DNA of 64,000 nt from positions 62,001 through 126,000 of the forward strand of contig NZ_MTKN01000017.1 of NCBI RefSeq assembly GCF_001975825.1. The letters run 5' to 3'. A program made the translations under genes and the position numbers. Positions 1 to 9,769 of the stretch are shown here, piece by piece. The number at the start of each line of letters is the position of its first letter. Positions within the stretch are counted from its first letter, which is position 1. Source of the DNA: [Flexibacter] sp. ATCC 35208 (lineage in GTDB: Bacteria > Bacteroidota > Bacteroidia > Chitinophagales > Chitinophagaceae). The notes under the pieces are model-generated. The model searched no databases. It saw only the letters and a list, made by a program, of their open reading frames with translations, and had not been told where the DNA came from.

Positions 1-2
1 TC

Positions 3-1190
3 CTGCTGTTCCGTCAGGGATGGCGTACAGGGGTAAACCGTGCGGCAGAAGCGATGACGATCTTCGCGGTAATGTGTGCCGGTCAGTTCCCAATCTTCCA
101 CATGGGTCGTGTATGGATGGCCTTCTTCGTATTGCCTTATCCAAATACCCGTGGTCCACTGTGGGTGAACTTTAACTCTCCACTCCTCTGGGACGTATTT
201 GCGATCTCTACTTACTTCACAGTATCTCTGCTGTTCTGGTATTCAGGTTTGCTGCCTGACTTTGCAACTGTGCGTGACAGAGCAAAGACCAAACTGCGTA
301 AACTGCTGTATGGTGTAGCATCTTTCGGTTGGACCGGTTCTGCAAAACACTGGCAGCGTCACGAGGCCCTGTCTCTGGTACTGGCAGGTCTGTCTACCCC
401 ACTGGTACTTTCAGTACACACTATCGTATCATTTGACTTTGCAACTTCAGTAATACCTGGTTGGCATACTACCATCTTCCCTCCCTACTTCGTAGCGGGT
501 GCGATCTTCTCCGGATTTGCGATGGTAAATACACTGCTGATCATAGTACGTAAAGTATTAGGACTGGAAGACTACATCACCATGGGCCACATGGAAGCCA
601 TGAACAAAGTGATCGTACTGACCGGTTCTGTAGTAGGTTGTGCTTACCTGACTGAGCTCTTCATGGCATGGTATGCAGCTGTACCTTACGAGTTTGCAAC
701 ATTCTATAAATATCGCGCAGCTGGTCCGCTGGGTTGGTCTTACTGGATCATGATGACCTGTAACGTAATTACGCCGCAGGTGTTCTGGTTCCGTAAAATG
801 AGAAGAAACATTGTAGTAACATTCGTGATGTCAATCATTGTGAACATCGGTATGTGGTTCGAGCGTTTCGTAATCATCTGTACTTCCCTGTATCGTGACT
901 ATCTGCCATCCAGCTGGAGCTACTATCGTCCATCCTGGCCAGAAGTTGGTTTCTACATGGGTACCTTCGGTCTGTTCTTCACCTGCTTCTTCCTGTTTGC
1001 TAAATACTTCCCGGTAATTGCAGTAGCGGAAATCAAGTTCGTACTGAAAACTTCCGGTGAGAGCTTCAAGAGAGACAACATGGAGAAACTGGAGCCACTT
1101 TCCGCAGAGGAATTTGAGCACATCGCTCATAGTCATCATGATGACGACCACGGACATGCAGGTCATGCCGTAGCACACGCTCACAATTAA
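3..1190 (+). CDS. actC: Alternative complex III subunit ActC (NrfD/PsrC-like quinol-binding membrane subunit), 5'-truncated
   Basis: The reading frame is open from base 3 and enters the window already inside the gene, so the N-terminus lies upstream; the first ATG at 54 is internal. About 395 residues are visible, with roughly eight hydrophobic helices typical of NrfD-type subunits. The family binds quinol in the membrane and works with ActF on the other side of the iron-sulfur/haem module. The C-terminus is a hydrophilic, His-rich tail ([13 protein letters not shown]). It is followed 58 bp later by actD and then the rest of the ACIII and oxidase operon, which supports the assignment strongly. 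actA and actB are expected just upstream of the window. Confidence 0.93.
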   Translation: MLFRQGWRTGVNRAAEAMTIFAVMCAGQFPIFHMGRVWMAFFVLPYPNTRGPLWVNFNSPLLWDVFAISTYFTVSLLFWYSGLLPDFATVRDRAKTKLRKLLYGVASFGWTGSAKHWQRHEALSLVLAGLSTPLVLSVHTIVSFDFATSVIPGWHTTIFPPYFVAGAIFSGFAMVNTLLIIVRKVLGLEDYITMGHMEAMNKVIVLTGSVVGCAYLTELFMAWYAAVPYEFATFYKYRAAGPLGWSYWIMMTCNVITPQVFWFRKMRRNIVVTFVMSIIVNIGMWFERFVIICTSLYRDYLPSSWSYYRPSWPEVGFYMGTFGLFFTCFFLFAKYFPVIAVAEIKFVLKTSGESFKRDNMEKLEPLSAEEFEHIAHSHHDDDHGHAGHAVAHAHN

Positions 1191-1248
1191 TTGTTAGCTG
1201 TAAGAAATCTGGACAAAGACATTTTAGACTTAGAATTTTTTTAAACAT

Positions 1249-1851
1249 ATGGCGGTTAAAAATTTCGTTGTAGCAAGTTTTGATGATGAGGCGGTATTAT
1301 TTCCGGCAGTTAAAAAAGTAAGAACTGCGGGCTACAAAATCCATGATGTATACACACCATTTCCAGTACATGGTCTTGATCATGCAATGGGTCTTCGTGA
1401 AACCAGCCTGCACACTGCCGGTTTCATATATGGTGTTTGTGGTACTACGACAGCATTATCCTGCATGAGCTGGATCTTTACATCAGACTGGCCTTTGAAC
1501 ATCGGTGGTAAGCCACACTTTCCATTACCGGCGTTCATACCTATTACCTTCGAGTTGACAGTACTGTTCGCTGCGGTAGGTATGGTAATGACCTTCTGCT
1601 ACCTGTGTAACCTGATGCCAGGTGTGAAGAAACACATCTTCCATCCACGTCAGACAGACGATCTGTTTGTAATGGCTATCGAGGTAACTGCTAAAACAAA
1701 CGCTGAAGAAGTGAAAGCCCTGCTGGCAAAAGCTGGTGGACTGGAAATCAACGAACAGCGTGCGGAAGCAGGATGGTGGTACGGTCGTTTCGATGAGGAT
1801 GATGAACCTACCCTGTACAAGAACGCACAGACTGCACCTGTAAACGCGTAA
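1249..1851 (+). CDS. actD: Alternative complex III subunit ActD (DUF3341)
   Basis: A 200-residue protein of the DUF3341 family, the ActD membrane subunit of alternative complex III. It has a soluble N-terminal domain (about residues 1-55), two hydrophobic helices (about 57-80 and 100-125), and a C-terminal soluble domain of ferredoxin-like character. ActD has no cofactor of its own and packs against ActC. It starts at an ATG 58 bp after actC and is followed by actE, the standard order actC-actD-actE-actF. Confidence 0.93.
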   Translation: MAVKNFVVASFDDEAVLFPAVKKVRTAGYKIHDVYTPFPVHGLDHAMGLRETSLHTAGFIYGVCGTTTALSCMSWIFTSDWPLNIGGKPHFPLPAFIPITFELTVLFAAVGMVMTFCYLCNLMPGVKKHIFHPRQTDDLFVMAIEVTAKTNAEEVKALLAKAGGLEINEQRAEAGWWYGRFDEDDEPTLYKNAQTAPVNA

Positions 1852-1929
1852 ACAACGATTTTAAAACTTCGCTGTAAAGCAGACTTACAGAGAAGTATAC
1901 AGAATATAAGCTTGAATTATAATAAACAG

Positions 1930-2586
1930 ATGAAAAGGACTTCCAACATATTGATCGCAGCTGCTTTGGTAAGTGGAGCTTTGGTATCGGTATCATGCAA
2001 CAGGGGAGAGAATAACAGAAAGCCCGGAAGGATTTACATGCCTGACATGTATGAATCCCGTGCTTATGAGTTCTATAATGAGAAGGTATCATCTATGAAA
2101 CCTGTAGATGGCACCGTGAAGAGAGGAGAGTTATTGCCTTACCATCTGAAAGCAGAAGATACTGCGTTAGCTAACGGTGTTAAAAATCCACTGATTCTGG
2201 CGAAAGCGGATCTGGAGGAAGGAAAACGTTTATTCAATATTTATTGTGGTATTTGCCATGGCACTAAACTGGATGGTAACGGTCCGTTGTATAAGGATGG
2301 TAATGGTCCTTATGTAGCAGCTCCTGCCAACCTGGCCAGCGGTGCGAAAGCCAGCTACAGCGAAGGTCGCCTGTTCCACGTAATGACTTATGGTTACAAC
2401 GTGATGGGTAGCTACGCCAGCCAGCTGGATAGAACACAGCGTTGGAAAATAGCTGCATATATCCGCAGTGTGCAGAACGGTGGTGCGAACCCTCCTACCC
2501 TGGTAGATGGTGATGCAAGTACCCCAGCTGCAACTCCTGCACCTGCAGCAGCTGCACCTACTTCGGACAGCACTGCACATAAGTAA
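1930..2586 (+). CDS. actE: Alternative complex III subunit ActE, monohaem cytochrome c lipoprotein
   Basis: A 218-residue cytochrome c. The haem motif CGICH is at residues 106-110, and a lipobox ending at Cys23 (VSVSC) follows a hydrophobic signal, so the protein should be membrane-anchored in the periplasm. It carries electrons from the ActB/ActA iron-sulfur and haem chain towards the oxidase. The ATG at 1930 is preferred over an in-frame TTG at 1912, because only the ATG gives a clean lysine-arginine n-region before the lipobox. The C-terminus is Ala/Pro-rich low-complexity sequence. Flanked by actD and actF. Confidence 0.93.
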   Translation: MKRTSNILIAAALVSGALVSVSCNRGENNRKPGRIYMPDMYESRAYEFYNEKVSSMKPVDGTVKRGELLPYHLKAEDTALANGVKNPLILAKADLEEGKRLFNIYCGICHGTKLDGNGPLYKDGNGPYVAAPANLASGAKASYSEGRLFHVMTYGYNVMGSYASQLDRTQRWKIAAYIRSVQNGGANPPTLVDGDASTPAATPAPAAAAPTSDSTAHK

Positions 2587-2627
2587 TTGAATATAATAGC
2601 ATTAATTAAGTATTTTAATATACAGTA

Positions 2628-3836
2628 ATGAAGGACCAATTTGTAGTACCGGCAAGATTAAAGACGACCAGCTTCGTGTTAATGGGGATTGGCTTGCTGA
2701 CTTTGTTGATCGGATTTTTCGCATTTAGTGGTGAGCATGGCTCCACACGTTTCTGGGCTGGCCTCCTGCAGAACAGCTCTTTCTTTCTACTTGTAGTATT
2801 AGCCAGTGCCTTCTTTATTGGTGCCACTACCCTGGCACATGGTGCATGGCAAGTTGGTTTCCGTCGCGTACCGGAAGCCATCTCAATGGCTGTTCCTGTA
2901 TTAGGTGGTATCTTTTTCGTAATTCTGATGTTCCTGGTCTATGGTAAAGCTGGTCATATTTACCACTGGCTTGACAAAGAACATGTGCAACACGATCCAA
3001 TCCTGAAATGGAAAGAGGCATTCCTGAATCCTACTTTCTTCACAGTAGCTGCTATCCTGACAATTGGTCTCTGGATACTGTTCACTGTTAAACTCCGCAA
3101 CATGTCCATCGAAGAAGATGGATGGGATCTCTCTAAAGAAAGCGGTAAACGCATTCTCTGGAGAAATACTGTAATGTGCGGTGGTTTCGTAGTAATCTAC
3201 GCACTGAGCGTTGGTTCTACCTCTCCCTGGTTATGGTTAATGAGTATCGATGCACATTGGTACTCTACTATGTATAGCTGGTATACCTTCGTGAGTAGCT
3301 GGGTATCTGGTATTTCCCTGATCGCATTGTGGGTTATCTATCTGAAACGTAATGGCTACCTGCCAAATGTGAATGAAGAGCACCTGCATGACCTGGGTAA
3401 ATTCGCTTTCGGTTTCAGTATCTTCTGGACTTACCTCTGGTTCTCCCAGTATATGCTGATCTGGTATGCTAACATGCCTGAAGAAATTATTTACTTCAAA
3501 CCTCGTCTGTGGGGTGAGTGGAGACCTATTTTCTTCCTGAACCTGATCATCAACTTCATCACTCCGCTGTTGTTCCTGATGAGCAGAGATAACAAACGTA
3601 ACTGGTCTTCTATGACTTTCATCACTGTGCTGATCATCGCTGGTCACTGGATGGACTTCTGGCAGATGGTTGGTCCTGGTACTTATCAGCACCTGGTGTT
3701 CCCTTGGTATGAGCTTGGTATTGGCGTAGGTTTTGTTGGTCTGATCATCTTCCTCGTGTCAAGAAATCTGACTAAGGCTCCGCTGGTTCCAAAGAACCAC
3801 CCTTATCTGAAAGAAAGTATTATACACCAGGTTTAA
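2628..3836 (+). CDS. actF: Alternative complex III subunit ActF (second NrfD-like quinol-binding subunit)
   Basis: A 402-residue integral membrane protein with about ten hydrophobic helices, following actE by 41 bp. It belongs to the same NrfD/PsrC-related group as ActC; in ACIII the pair forms the membrane core that handles quinol. Conserved aromatic and His residues (AHGAWQVGFRRVPE near residue 65; IDAHWYSTMYSW near 205) match this family. It is the last ACIII gene; the oxidase genes begin 72 bp later, fitting the known ACIII-oxidase supercomplex arrangement. Confidence 0.92.
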   Translation: MKDQFVVPARLKTTSFVLMGIGLLTLLIGFFAFSGEHGSTRFWAGLLQNSSFFLLVVLASAFFIGATTLAHGAWQVGFRRVPEAISMAVPVLGGIFFVILMFLVYGKAGHIYHWLDKEHVQHDPILKWKEAFLNPTFFTVAAILTIGLWILFTVKLRNMSIEEDGWDLSKESGKRILWRNTVMCGGFVVIYALSVGSTSPWLWLMSIDAHWYSTMYSWYTFVSSWVSGISLIALWVIYLKRNGYLPNVNEEHLHDLGKFAFGFSIFWTYLWFSQYMLIWYANMPEEIIYFKPRLWGEWRPIFFLNLIINFITPLLFLMSRDNKRNWSSMTFITVLIIAGHWMDFWQMVGPGTYQHLVFPWYELGIGVGFVGLIIFLVSRNLTKAPLVPKNHPYLKESIIHQV

Positions 3837-3908
3837 TTGGCCGTAATACTGAGAGATAGATTTAGGTAAATCGTAAAGCATTAGATAACTTAATTATTCA
3901 AAATAGCA

Positions 3909-4943
3909 ATGTCAGGATATTTAGCAGTCTTAGTAGTTGTGCTCATATTCGTAGTCATCTTCCAGATTGCGAAGGCCAGCGAATATGTGTCGATATTAAA
4001 GGGAGAAAAGAAGTCGCGCCAGCAATCTAACAAGGTGAACGGCTTCCTGATGATCGTGTTCCTGGTGGTGGGCCTGATAGGTGTTTACTACTGTAATGAG
4101 TTACTGAAAGGTAAAATTGGTGTTGAATCAGCATCTGTACAGGGTGAAGGTATCGACAGCATGATTAAATGGACACTGGTTATCACTGGTATCGTTTTCG
4201 TTATCACCCAGATCCTCCTTTTCTGGTTCGCATTTAAATATCAGGAAAAAGAAGGCCAGAAAGCTTTCTATTTTCCTCACAATAATAAACTGGAATTAAT
4301 CTGGACCGTAATACCTGCTATCACCTTGACAATCCTGGTAGCATTCGGTTTAAGACACTGGTTCCGCCTCACTTCCGATGCACCGAAAGATGCAATGGTA
4401 GTTGAAGTAACTGGTAAGCAGTTCAACTGGCTGGTTCGTTACCCTGGTAAAGATGGTCAGCTGGGCCGTAAGTTCTTCAAAAACATCAACGATGCCAACA
4501 ACCCTGTAGGTCAGGATTGGGACGATCAGCTGAATAAGGATGACTTCATGACAACCGACATTCACCTGGTAGTAAACAAACCAGTGAAATTCATCATTGG
4601 TTCCCGCGACGTAATCCATGACGTAGGTCTGTCTGCTTTCCGTATGAAGATGGATGCTGTTCCAGGTATCCCAACTACACTGTGGGTAACTCCAAAGTTC
4701 ACCACAAAGGAAATGAGACAGAAGATGGACAATCCTGATTATGTGTACGAACTTTCCTGCGATCAGATGTGTGGTAAAGGTCACTACTCTATGAAGGCTA
4801 ACATCGTGGTAGAAACTCAGGAAGAATTCGATGCCTGGGCTGCTAAGCAGAAGGCTCAGTTTGATCTTGCACATGAAAGCGCGACTCCCGCTCCTGCAGC
4901 AACTGCTGCTGACAGCACCCAAAAGGCAGTGGCTAAAAACTAG
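3909..4943 (+). CDS. coxB: Cytochrome c oxidase subunit II (CuA subunit)
   Basis: A 344-residue protein with N-terminal membrane helices (about 2-22, 45-62, 84-105 and 125-145) and a C-terminal cupredoxin domain. The CuA ligands are readable: Cys284 and Cys288 in CDQMC, His292 and Met295 in GKGHYSM, with the upstream His in DVIHDVGL. The usual Glu between the cysteines is Gln; that residue ligates copper through its backbone carbonyl, so function can be kept. There is no CxxCH motif, so no fused cytochrome c: this is an aa3 rather than caa3 type subunit, and ActE or a separate cytochrome must donate electrons. The tail is Ala/Pro-rich. Confidence 0.95.
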   Translation: MSGYLAVLVVVLIFVVIFQIAKASEYVSILKGEKKSRQQSNKVNGFLMIVFLVVGLIGVYYCNELLKGKIGVESASVQGEGIDSMIKWTLVITGIVFVITQILLFWFAFKYQEKEGQKAFYFPHNNKLELIWTVIPAITLTILVAFGLRHWFRLTSDAPKDAMVVEVTGKQFNWLVRYPGKDGQLGRKFFKNINDANNPVGQDWDDQLNKDDFMTTDIHLVVNKPVKFIIGSRDVIHDVGLSAFRMKMDAVPGIPTTLWVTPKFTTKEMRQKMDNPDYVYELSCDQMCGKGHYSMKANIVVETQEEFDAWAAKQKAQFDLAHESATPAPAATAADSTQKAVAKN

Positions 4944-5058
4944 TGAAGTAGTAACTTTGTAGCCAGAGAAGAATTTTTAGACGCACAAGACGCACAGGAC
5001 ATTAAATAATTATAAGAAAAACTGAACGCACATCAGTTTTATATAAATAGCACCGATT

Positions 5059-6894
5059 ATGAGTAACGAAGCAACATTGCACAGTCAACAGGAGCTAATG
5101 CACGGCGCCCACGGGCACGATCATGGCCACGGTCACGATGACCATGAGCACCATGAGGGCGGCTTCATTTCGAAGTATGTTTTCAGTCTGGATCACAAAA
5201 CTATCGCTAAGCAGTTTCTGATTACCGGTATTATCTGGGCTATCATAGGTGCTTTCTTCTCTGTACTGTTCCGTTTGCAACTGGGTTTCCCTGATGCTAC
5301 TTTCCCATGGATGGAAAGCATACTGGGAAAATGGGCTAAAGGTGGCCGTATTACTGACGAAGCTTACTATGCATTGGTAACAATGCACGGTACAATCCTC
5401 GTATTCTTTGTATTAACTGCCGGTTTGAGCGGTACTTTCTCCAACCTGCTGATTCCTTTGCAGGTAGGTGCCCGCGATATGGCTTCTCCTCTCATGAACA
5501 TGATGAGCTACTGGTTCTTCTTCCTGGCTAGCATGGTGATGATGAGCTCTCTGTTTGTACAGACTGGTCCTGCATCTGGTGGTTGGACTGCTTATCCGCC
5601 ATTGAGTGCGCTGGGCGATGCGTCAATCGGTTCTAAAATTGGTATGGACCTCTGGTTATCGGCAATGGCACTTTTCGTAGTGTCTCAGCTGCTGGGAGGT
5701 CTGAATTATATCTCTACTATTCTGAACATGCGTACCAAAGGTATGACTATGACCAAGATGCCACTGACTATCTGGGGCTTCTTCTTCACAGCTGTACTGG
5801 GTGTACTTTCCTTCCCTGTATTACTGTCAGGTTTTATCCTTCTGCTGTTCGACCGCCATGGTGGTACCAGCTTCTACCTGAGCGAACTGTTCGTAAATGG
5901 TAAAGCACTGAGCAACGAAGGTGGTTCTGCTATCCTGTACCAGCACTTGTTCTGGTTCCTGGGTCACCCTGAGGTATATATCATCATCCTCCCTGCAATG
6001 GGTATGGTATCTGAAGTAATGGCGGTTAACTCCCGCAAACCTATCTTCGGTTACCTGGCGATGGTTGGTTCCATGTTCGCGATCGTTATCCTGGCTTTCC
6101 TGGTATGGGCGCACCACATGTTCGTAACTGGTCTGAACCCATTCCTTGGTGCCTTCTTCGTACTGTTGACATTGCTGATTGCGGTACCGTCTGCAATCAA
6201 GGTGTTCAACTGGATCACTACGATCTGGAGAGGTAACATCCGTTTTACTCCTGGTATGCTGTTCTCCATCGGTTTCGTGAGCACATTCATCTCCGGTGGT
6301 CTGACTGGTATCTGGCTGGGTAACTCCTCTATCGATATTCACCTGCACGATACATATTTCGTAATCGCGCACTTCCATATAGTAATGGGTGTATCTGCCT
6401 TCTTCGGTACTTTCGCCGGTGTATACCACTGGTTCCCGAAAATGTTTGGCCGTTACATGAACAATACCCTTTCTTACATCCACTTCTGGATCACCCTGTG
6501 TGGTGCTTACCTGATCTTCTGGCCAATGCACTATGAAGGTCTGGTGGGTATGCCAAGAAGGTATTATGACTACTCTAACTGGGAGTCTTTCAAACAGTTC
6601 GCTGATCTGAACCACTTCATCTCTATCGTGGTGATCCTGGTATTTGCTACTCAGCTCCTGTTTGTATTCAACTTCTTCTATAGCATCTTCAAGGGTCGTA
6701 AGTTAACAACTCAGAACCCATGGAATGCAACTACCCTGGAATGGACGACTCCGATTAATCCTGGTCACGGTAACTGGCCTGGTGAGATCCCTGAGGTTCA
6801 CCGTTGGGCTTACGATTACAGCAAGGATGGTCAGGATTTCATTCCTCAGGTCGTTCCACTGTCTCCGGAAGAACAAGCTAACGGCGGTCACTAA
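5059..6894 (+). CDS. coxA: Cytochrome c oxidase subunit I (haem-copper oxidase)
   Basis: The catalytic subunit, 611 residues with at least twelve hydrophobic helices. The helix VI motif GHPEVYI contains the Glu of A1-type oxidases (D- and K-channel) and the CuB/Tyr crosslink region. HDTYFVIAHFHIVMG holds the haem a and a3 axial histidines, and WAHHMFVTG holds the two CuB histidines. The N-terminus is a hydrophilic His/Asp-rich stretch (residues 15-35), echoing the His-rich tail of ActC; a metal-binding role is possible but unproven. Located between coxB and ctaB. Confidence 0.96.
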   Translation: MSNEATLHSQQELMHGAHGHDHGHGHDDHEHHEGGFISKYVFSLDHKTIAKQFLITGIIWAIIGAFFSVLFRLQLGFPDATFPWMESILGKWAKGGRITDEAYYALVTMHGTILVFFVLTAGLSGTFSNLLIPLQVGARDMASPLMNMMSYWFFFLASMVMMSSLFVQTGPASGGWTAYPPLSALGDASIGSKIGMDLWLSAMALFVVSQLLGGLNYISTILNMRTKGMTMTKMPLTIWGFFFTAVLGVLSFPVLLSGFILLLFDRHGGTSFYLSELFVNGKALSNEGGSAILYQHLFWFLGHPEVYIIILPAMGMVSEVMAVNSRKPIFGYLAMVGSMFAIVILAFLVWAHHMFVTGLNPFLGAFFVLLTLLIAVPSAIKVFNWITTIWRGNIRFTPGMLFSIGFVSTFISGGLTGIWLGNSSIDIHLHDTYFVIAHFHIVMGVSAFFGTFAGVYHWFPKMFGRYMNNTLSYIHFWITLCGAYLIFWPMHYEGLVGMPRRYYDYSNWESFKQFADLNHFISIVVILVFATQLLFVFNFFYSIFKGRKLTTQNPWNATTLEWTTPINPGHGNWPGEIPEVHRWAYDYSKDGQDFIPQVVPLSPEEQANGGH

Positions 6895-6910
6895 TCCTGA
6901 CCTGCCGGTT

Positions 6911-6934
6911 GCCCTCCCCCCTAAAAGGGAGGGC
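6911..6934 (+). terminator. GC-rich hairpin between coxA and ctaB
   Basis: Perfect 8-bp arms GCCCTCCC / GGGAGGGC with an 8-nt loop, just after the coxA stop. No strong T-run follows, so it may be an mRNA-stabilising or processing hairpin separating the abundant oxidase mRNA from the less needed ctaB message. Confidence 0.55.
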
Positions 6935-7008
6935 AGCTCAAAAACGAAAGTGAAGATTGATATTTTTGGACCCCTGTGAGCGCGCACCTCGCAGATTTGG
7001 ACTAAGAA

Positions 7009-7917
7009 ATGATAAGAGCAAACTCCATAAAATTGTCGTTGTCGTATGCTGTAGCCAGTAAGGTGAAGGATTATTCTCAGCTGATGAAGTTTAACCTGAC
7101 CTTTATGGTGGTGTTTTCCAGTGTAGTGGGTTACTTACTCGTTCCTGGGGTGGAGTTTTCGTTGATAAAAATCGTTGAATTATTTGCCGGTGGTTTATTA
7201 GTATCCGGCTCAGCAAATACAATCAATCAGTTACTGGAAGTAGAGACAGACAAGCTGATGGCACGTACGGCTGTAAGGCCCCTGCCCTCTGGCCGTGTTT
7301 CTGAAACAGAAGCCAGAATCCTGGCCTATGCAACAGCTATCTCCGGTGTATTGATCATGGCATGGGCATTCAACTGGCTGAGTGCTGGTTTAAGCCTGTT
7401 ATCGCTGGTAGTGTATGCATTTATCTATACACCCTGGAAAAGATGGAATTCACTGGCGGTGTTTGTGGGTGCAATCCCGGGAGCGATGCCACTGTTGATT
7501 GGCTGGGCAGCTGGAGCGGATGAACTGGGCGCTGGCGGATGGTCTTTATATGCGCTTCAATTCGTATGGCAGTTCCCACACTTTTGGGCGATTGCATGGG
7601 TTGGACATAAAGATTATAAAAACGCCGGTTTCAAATTATTACCAAACGGTTCAGAGCCAAACAGGATGATCGCTATTCAGGCAGTAATGTATACATTCCT
7701 CCTGATTCCACTGGGTGGTCTCCCCTATCTGTTTAGGATCAGCGGTGCCATTTCAGCAGTGATTGTGTTTCTGGCCACGCTCTTCTTCCTTTACCGTGCG
7801 ATTAACTTGTATAGAAAATGTGATGCTGCAGCAGCACGTAAGCTGATGTTCGGATCTTACATTTATCTTACAATCATGCAGTTGGCATTATTAGCTGACA
7901 AAGTGCATAACATTTAA
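7009..7917 (+). CDS. ctaB: Protohaem IX farnesyltransferase (haem O synthase)
   Basis: A 302-residue UbiA-family prenyltransferase with about eight membrane helices. The Asp-containing signature is present in variant form (NQLLEVETDKLMARTAVRP), and the second conserved loop appears as WVGHKDYKNAGFKLLP. It farnesylates haem b to haem O, the precursor of the haem A used by the oxidase encoded next to it. It sits between subunit I and the subunit III genes. Confidence 0.95.
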   Translation: MIRANSIKLSLSYAVASKVKDYSQLMKFNLTFMVVFSSVVGYLLVPGVEFSLIKIVELFAGGLLVSGSANTINQLLEVETDKLMARTAVRPLPSGRVSETEARILAYATAISGVLIMAWAFNWLSAGLSLLSLVVYAFIYTPWKRWNSLAVFVGAIPGAMPLLIGWAAGADELGAGGWSLYALQFVWQFPHFWAIAWVGHKDYKNAGFKLLPNGSEPNRMIAIQAVMYTFLLIPLGGLPYLFRISGAISAVIVFLATLFFLYRAINLYRKCDAAAARKLMFGSYIYLTIMQLALLADKVHNI

Positions 7918-7941
7918 TAAGGTTTTAAAGAATAAATAGTG

Positions 7942-8508
7942 ATGCAGGCGATGAGTTTACAACAACGTAAAAAGATACATCCACACAAATATTCCCTATG
8001 GATTGCTATGGGGAGTATTACGATGATGTTTATTGGTTTCACCAGTGCGTATGTAGTAAAGCGATCGCAAGCAAACTGGATCACTTTTGAGCTGCCTATG
8101 ATCTTTTGGGTGAGCACCGCAGTAATCCTGGCCAGTAGTGTAACTGTTCAGATGGCTGTAAAGCAATTCAGAAACAGACATATGCAGGCATACAAACAGC
8201 TGATCACGCTGACCGCTCTGTTAGGAATAGCATTTGCGGTATGTCAGTGGATTGGATTTTCACAGATGGCACATAATGGGCTGCCTTTAAATGGCCCGGC
8301 ATCTGCTTCTTTTATTTATGTGATTGTAGGTGTACACCTGCTGCACGTACTGGGGGGAGTAGTCGTTTTGCTGGTTTTGTTTGGAAGAGCCTTTAGAACC
8401 AAAGTATTAAGCTACAGTTCAGTTCCGATTGAGGTAGCATCTACTTACTGGCACTTTGTAGACATTCTGTGGATTTACCTTTTGATTTTTCTGAGTATCG
8501 CCAGATAA
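7942..8508 (+). CDS. Haem-copper oxidase subunit III family protein (first copy)
   Basis: A 188-residue membrane protein with five hydrophobic helices. The C-terminal STYWHFVDILWIYLL is the typical subunit III ending, and VGVHLLHVLGG is the middle motif. A GTG at 7939 is directly followed by ATGs at 7942 and 7951; 7942 is taken here. It precedes a second, longer subunit III gene by 31 bp. Two adjacent subunit III-type genes are usual in Bacteroidetes oxidase operons, each presumably supplying part of the subunit III bundle. Confidence 0.88.
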   Translation: MQAMSLQQRKKIHPHKYSLWIAMGSITMMFIGFTSAYVVKRSQANWITFELPMIFWVSTAVILASSVTVQMAVKQFRNRHMQAYKQLITLTALLGIAFAVCQWIGFSQMAHNGLPLNGPASASFIYVIVGVHLLHVLGGVVVLLVLFGRAFRTKVLSYSSVPIEVASTYWHFVDILWIYLLIFLSIAR

Positions 8509-8539
8509 ACTTTCTAAAAATTAATTTACAAAACAAACA

Positions 8540-9214
8540 ATGGATACAGCAGTTACAGCGAAGAAAAAATGGTGGTCCGGGGGACATTCTCCTTTTAATG
8601 TGAGTTACGGAAAGTTGATGATGTGGTACTTCCTGTTGTCAGATGCCTTCACCTTTGGAGCATTGTTGATATCATATGGAACGATCCGCTTCATGAGTAC
8701 TTCATGGCCTGACCCTAACGAGGTGTTCCGTTCGTTCCCAGGTTTGGGACATGCAAATGTTCCAATGGGATTTGTGAGCTTGATGACATTCATTCTGATC
8801 ATGAGTTCTGTAACCATGGTATTGGCTGTACATGCCGGTCACCAGCGTCGTCAGCAGGATGTAGCTAAGTGGCTCGTCTGGACGATTATCGGTGGTATCG
8901 CGTTCCTGAGCTGTCAGGCATGGGAGTGGACACACCTGTGGCACGAAGGTGCATGGTGGGGTCGTAATCCTTTTGCAAATGCTGATGGTACTGCTGGTTC
9001 TCCTAACTTTACTAACTTTTTCTTTACTATCACCGGTTTCCACGGTTTGCACGTAACTTCTGGTGTAATATTGAACATCCTTATCCTGGCGAACGTACTG
9101 AAAGGTACTTACGAAGACAGAGGTCACTATGAAATGGTTGAGAAAGTAGGTCTGTACTGGCACTTTGTGGATCTGGTTTGGGTATTCGTATTCACCTGTT
9201 TCTACCTGCTCTAA
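8540..9214 (+). CDS. coxC: Cytochrome c oxidase subunit III (second copy)
   Basis: A 224-residue subunit III with about five helices. Family features are WEWTHLWHEGAWW, TGFHGLHVTSGV and the C-terminal GLYWHFVDLVWVFVF. It is related to the gene just upstream but longer, with an extra hydrophilic loop around residues 130-155. Subunit III stabilises the catalytic core and its proton-uptake path. It is followed by subunit IV 45 bp later. Confidence 0.93.
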   Translation: MDTAVTAKKKWWSGGHSPFNVSYGKLMMWYFLLSDAFTFGALLISYGTIRFMSTSWPDPNEVFRSFPGLGHANVPMGFVSLMTFILIMSSVTMVLAVHAGHQRRQQDVAKWLVWTIIGGIAFLSCQAWEWTHLWHEGAWWGRNPFANADGTAGSPNFTNFFFTITGFHGLHVTSGVILNILILANVLKGTYEDRGHYEMVEKVGLYWHFVDLVWVFVFTCFYLL

Positions 9215-9259
9215 TCGGAATTGGGAATTTAGTAAATTGGAATTTTAAAAAGAGAACAC

Positions 9260-9676
9260 ATGTCAAATACAACATATACAGACGCGGGTCACGATGTTCA
9301 TGTAGCTGATAGCTCTACCAAGAGCATCTGGAAAACGTTTTGGATTTTATTAGCGATTACAGTTGTTGAAATCGCGCTGGCTTTGGTTCACCTGAACACA
9401 GGTTTTCCTCCTAAGCTGCTGGTAAACTCTATCTTCATTGGTCTGACCATTGTGAAGGCATTCTTTATCGTAGCTGAGTTCATGCACCTTGGTCACGAGA
9501 TCAAGAATCTGATCATGACGATCCTCATGCCGCTGCTCCTGTTTGTCTGGTTTATCATCGCCTTCCTGGCTGATGGTGATTCATGGAAGAACATGCGTAA
9601 GAACCTGGCTCCTGGTACTCCAAAACCAGTTGAGAAAGTACAGGTTATCGAAGGCGGAGAGGGACACCACGAATAA
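9260..9676 (+). CDS. Cytochrome c oxidase subunit IV (prokaryotic CyoD/CtaF-like)
   Basis: A 138-residue protein with three hydrophobic helices (about 24-46, 52-75 and 85-107) and the family motif VKAFFIVAEFMHLGHE. It is a small accessory subunit of the oxidase. A strong terminator follows immediately, so this is the last of the structural oxidase genes on the main transcript. Confidence 0.9.
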   Translation: MSNTTYTDAGHDVHVADSSTKSIWKTFWILLAITVVEIALALVHLNTGFPPKLLVNSIFIGLTIVKAFFIVAEFMHLGHEIKNLIMTILMPLLLFVWFIIAFLADGDSWKNMRKNLAPGTPKPVEKVQVIEGGEGHHE

Positions 9677-9694
9677 TTCATTACTTTTATACTG

Positions 9695-9746
9695 TTACGC
9701 TTTACATTGTCCCCAGCGATGCGGATATTGTAAAGCGTAATTTTTT
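9695..9746 (+). terminator. Rho-independent terminator after oxidase subunit IV
   Basis: Perfect 12-bp arms TTACGCTTTACA (9695-9706) and TGTAAAGCGTAA (9729-9740), followed by TTTTTTG. It separates the structural oxidase genes from the SCO gene whose frame begins right behind it. Confidence 0.85.
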
Positions 9747-9769
9747 GTTCACAATTAATACCATACGCC

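Noticed and set aside
5827..6615. 262-codon minus-strand open frame opposite coxA
   Set aside because: Shadow frame in a highly biased gene; no family similarity and no start context.
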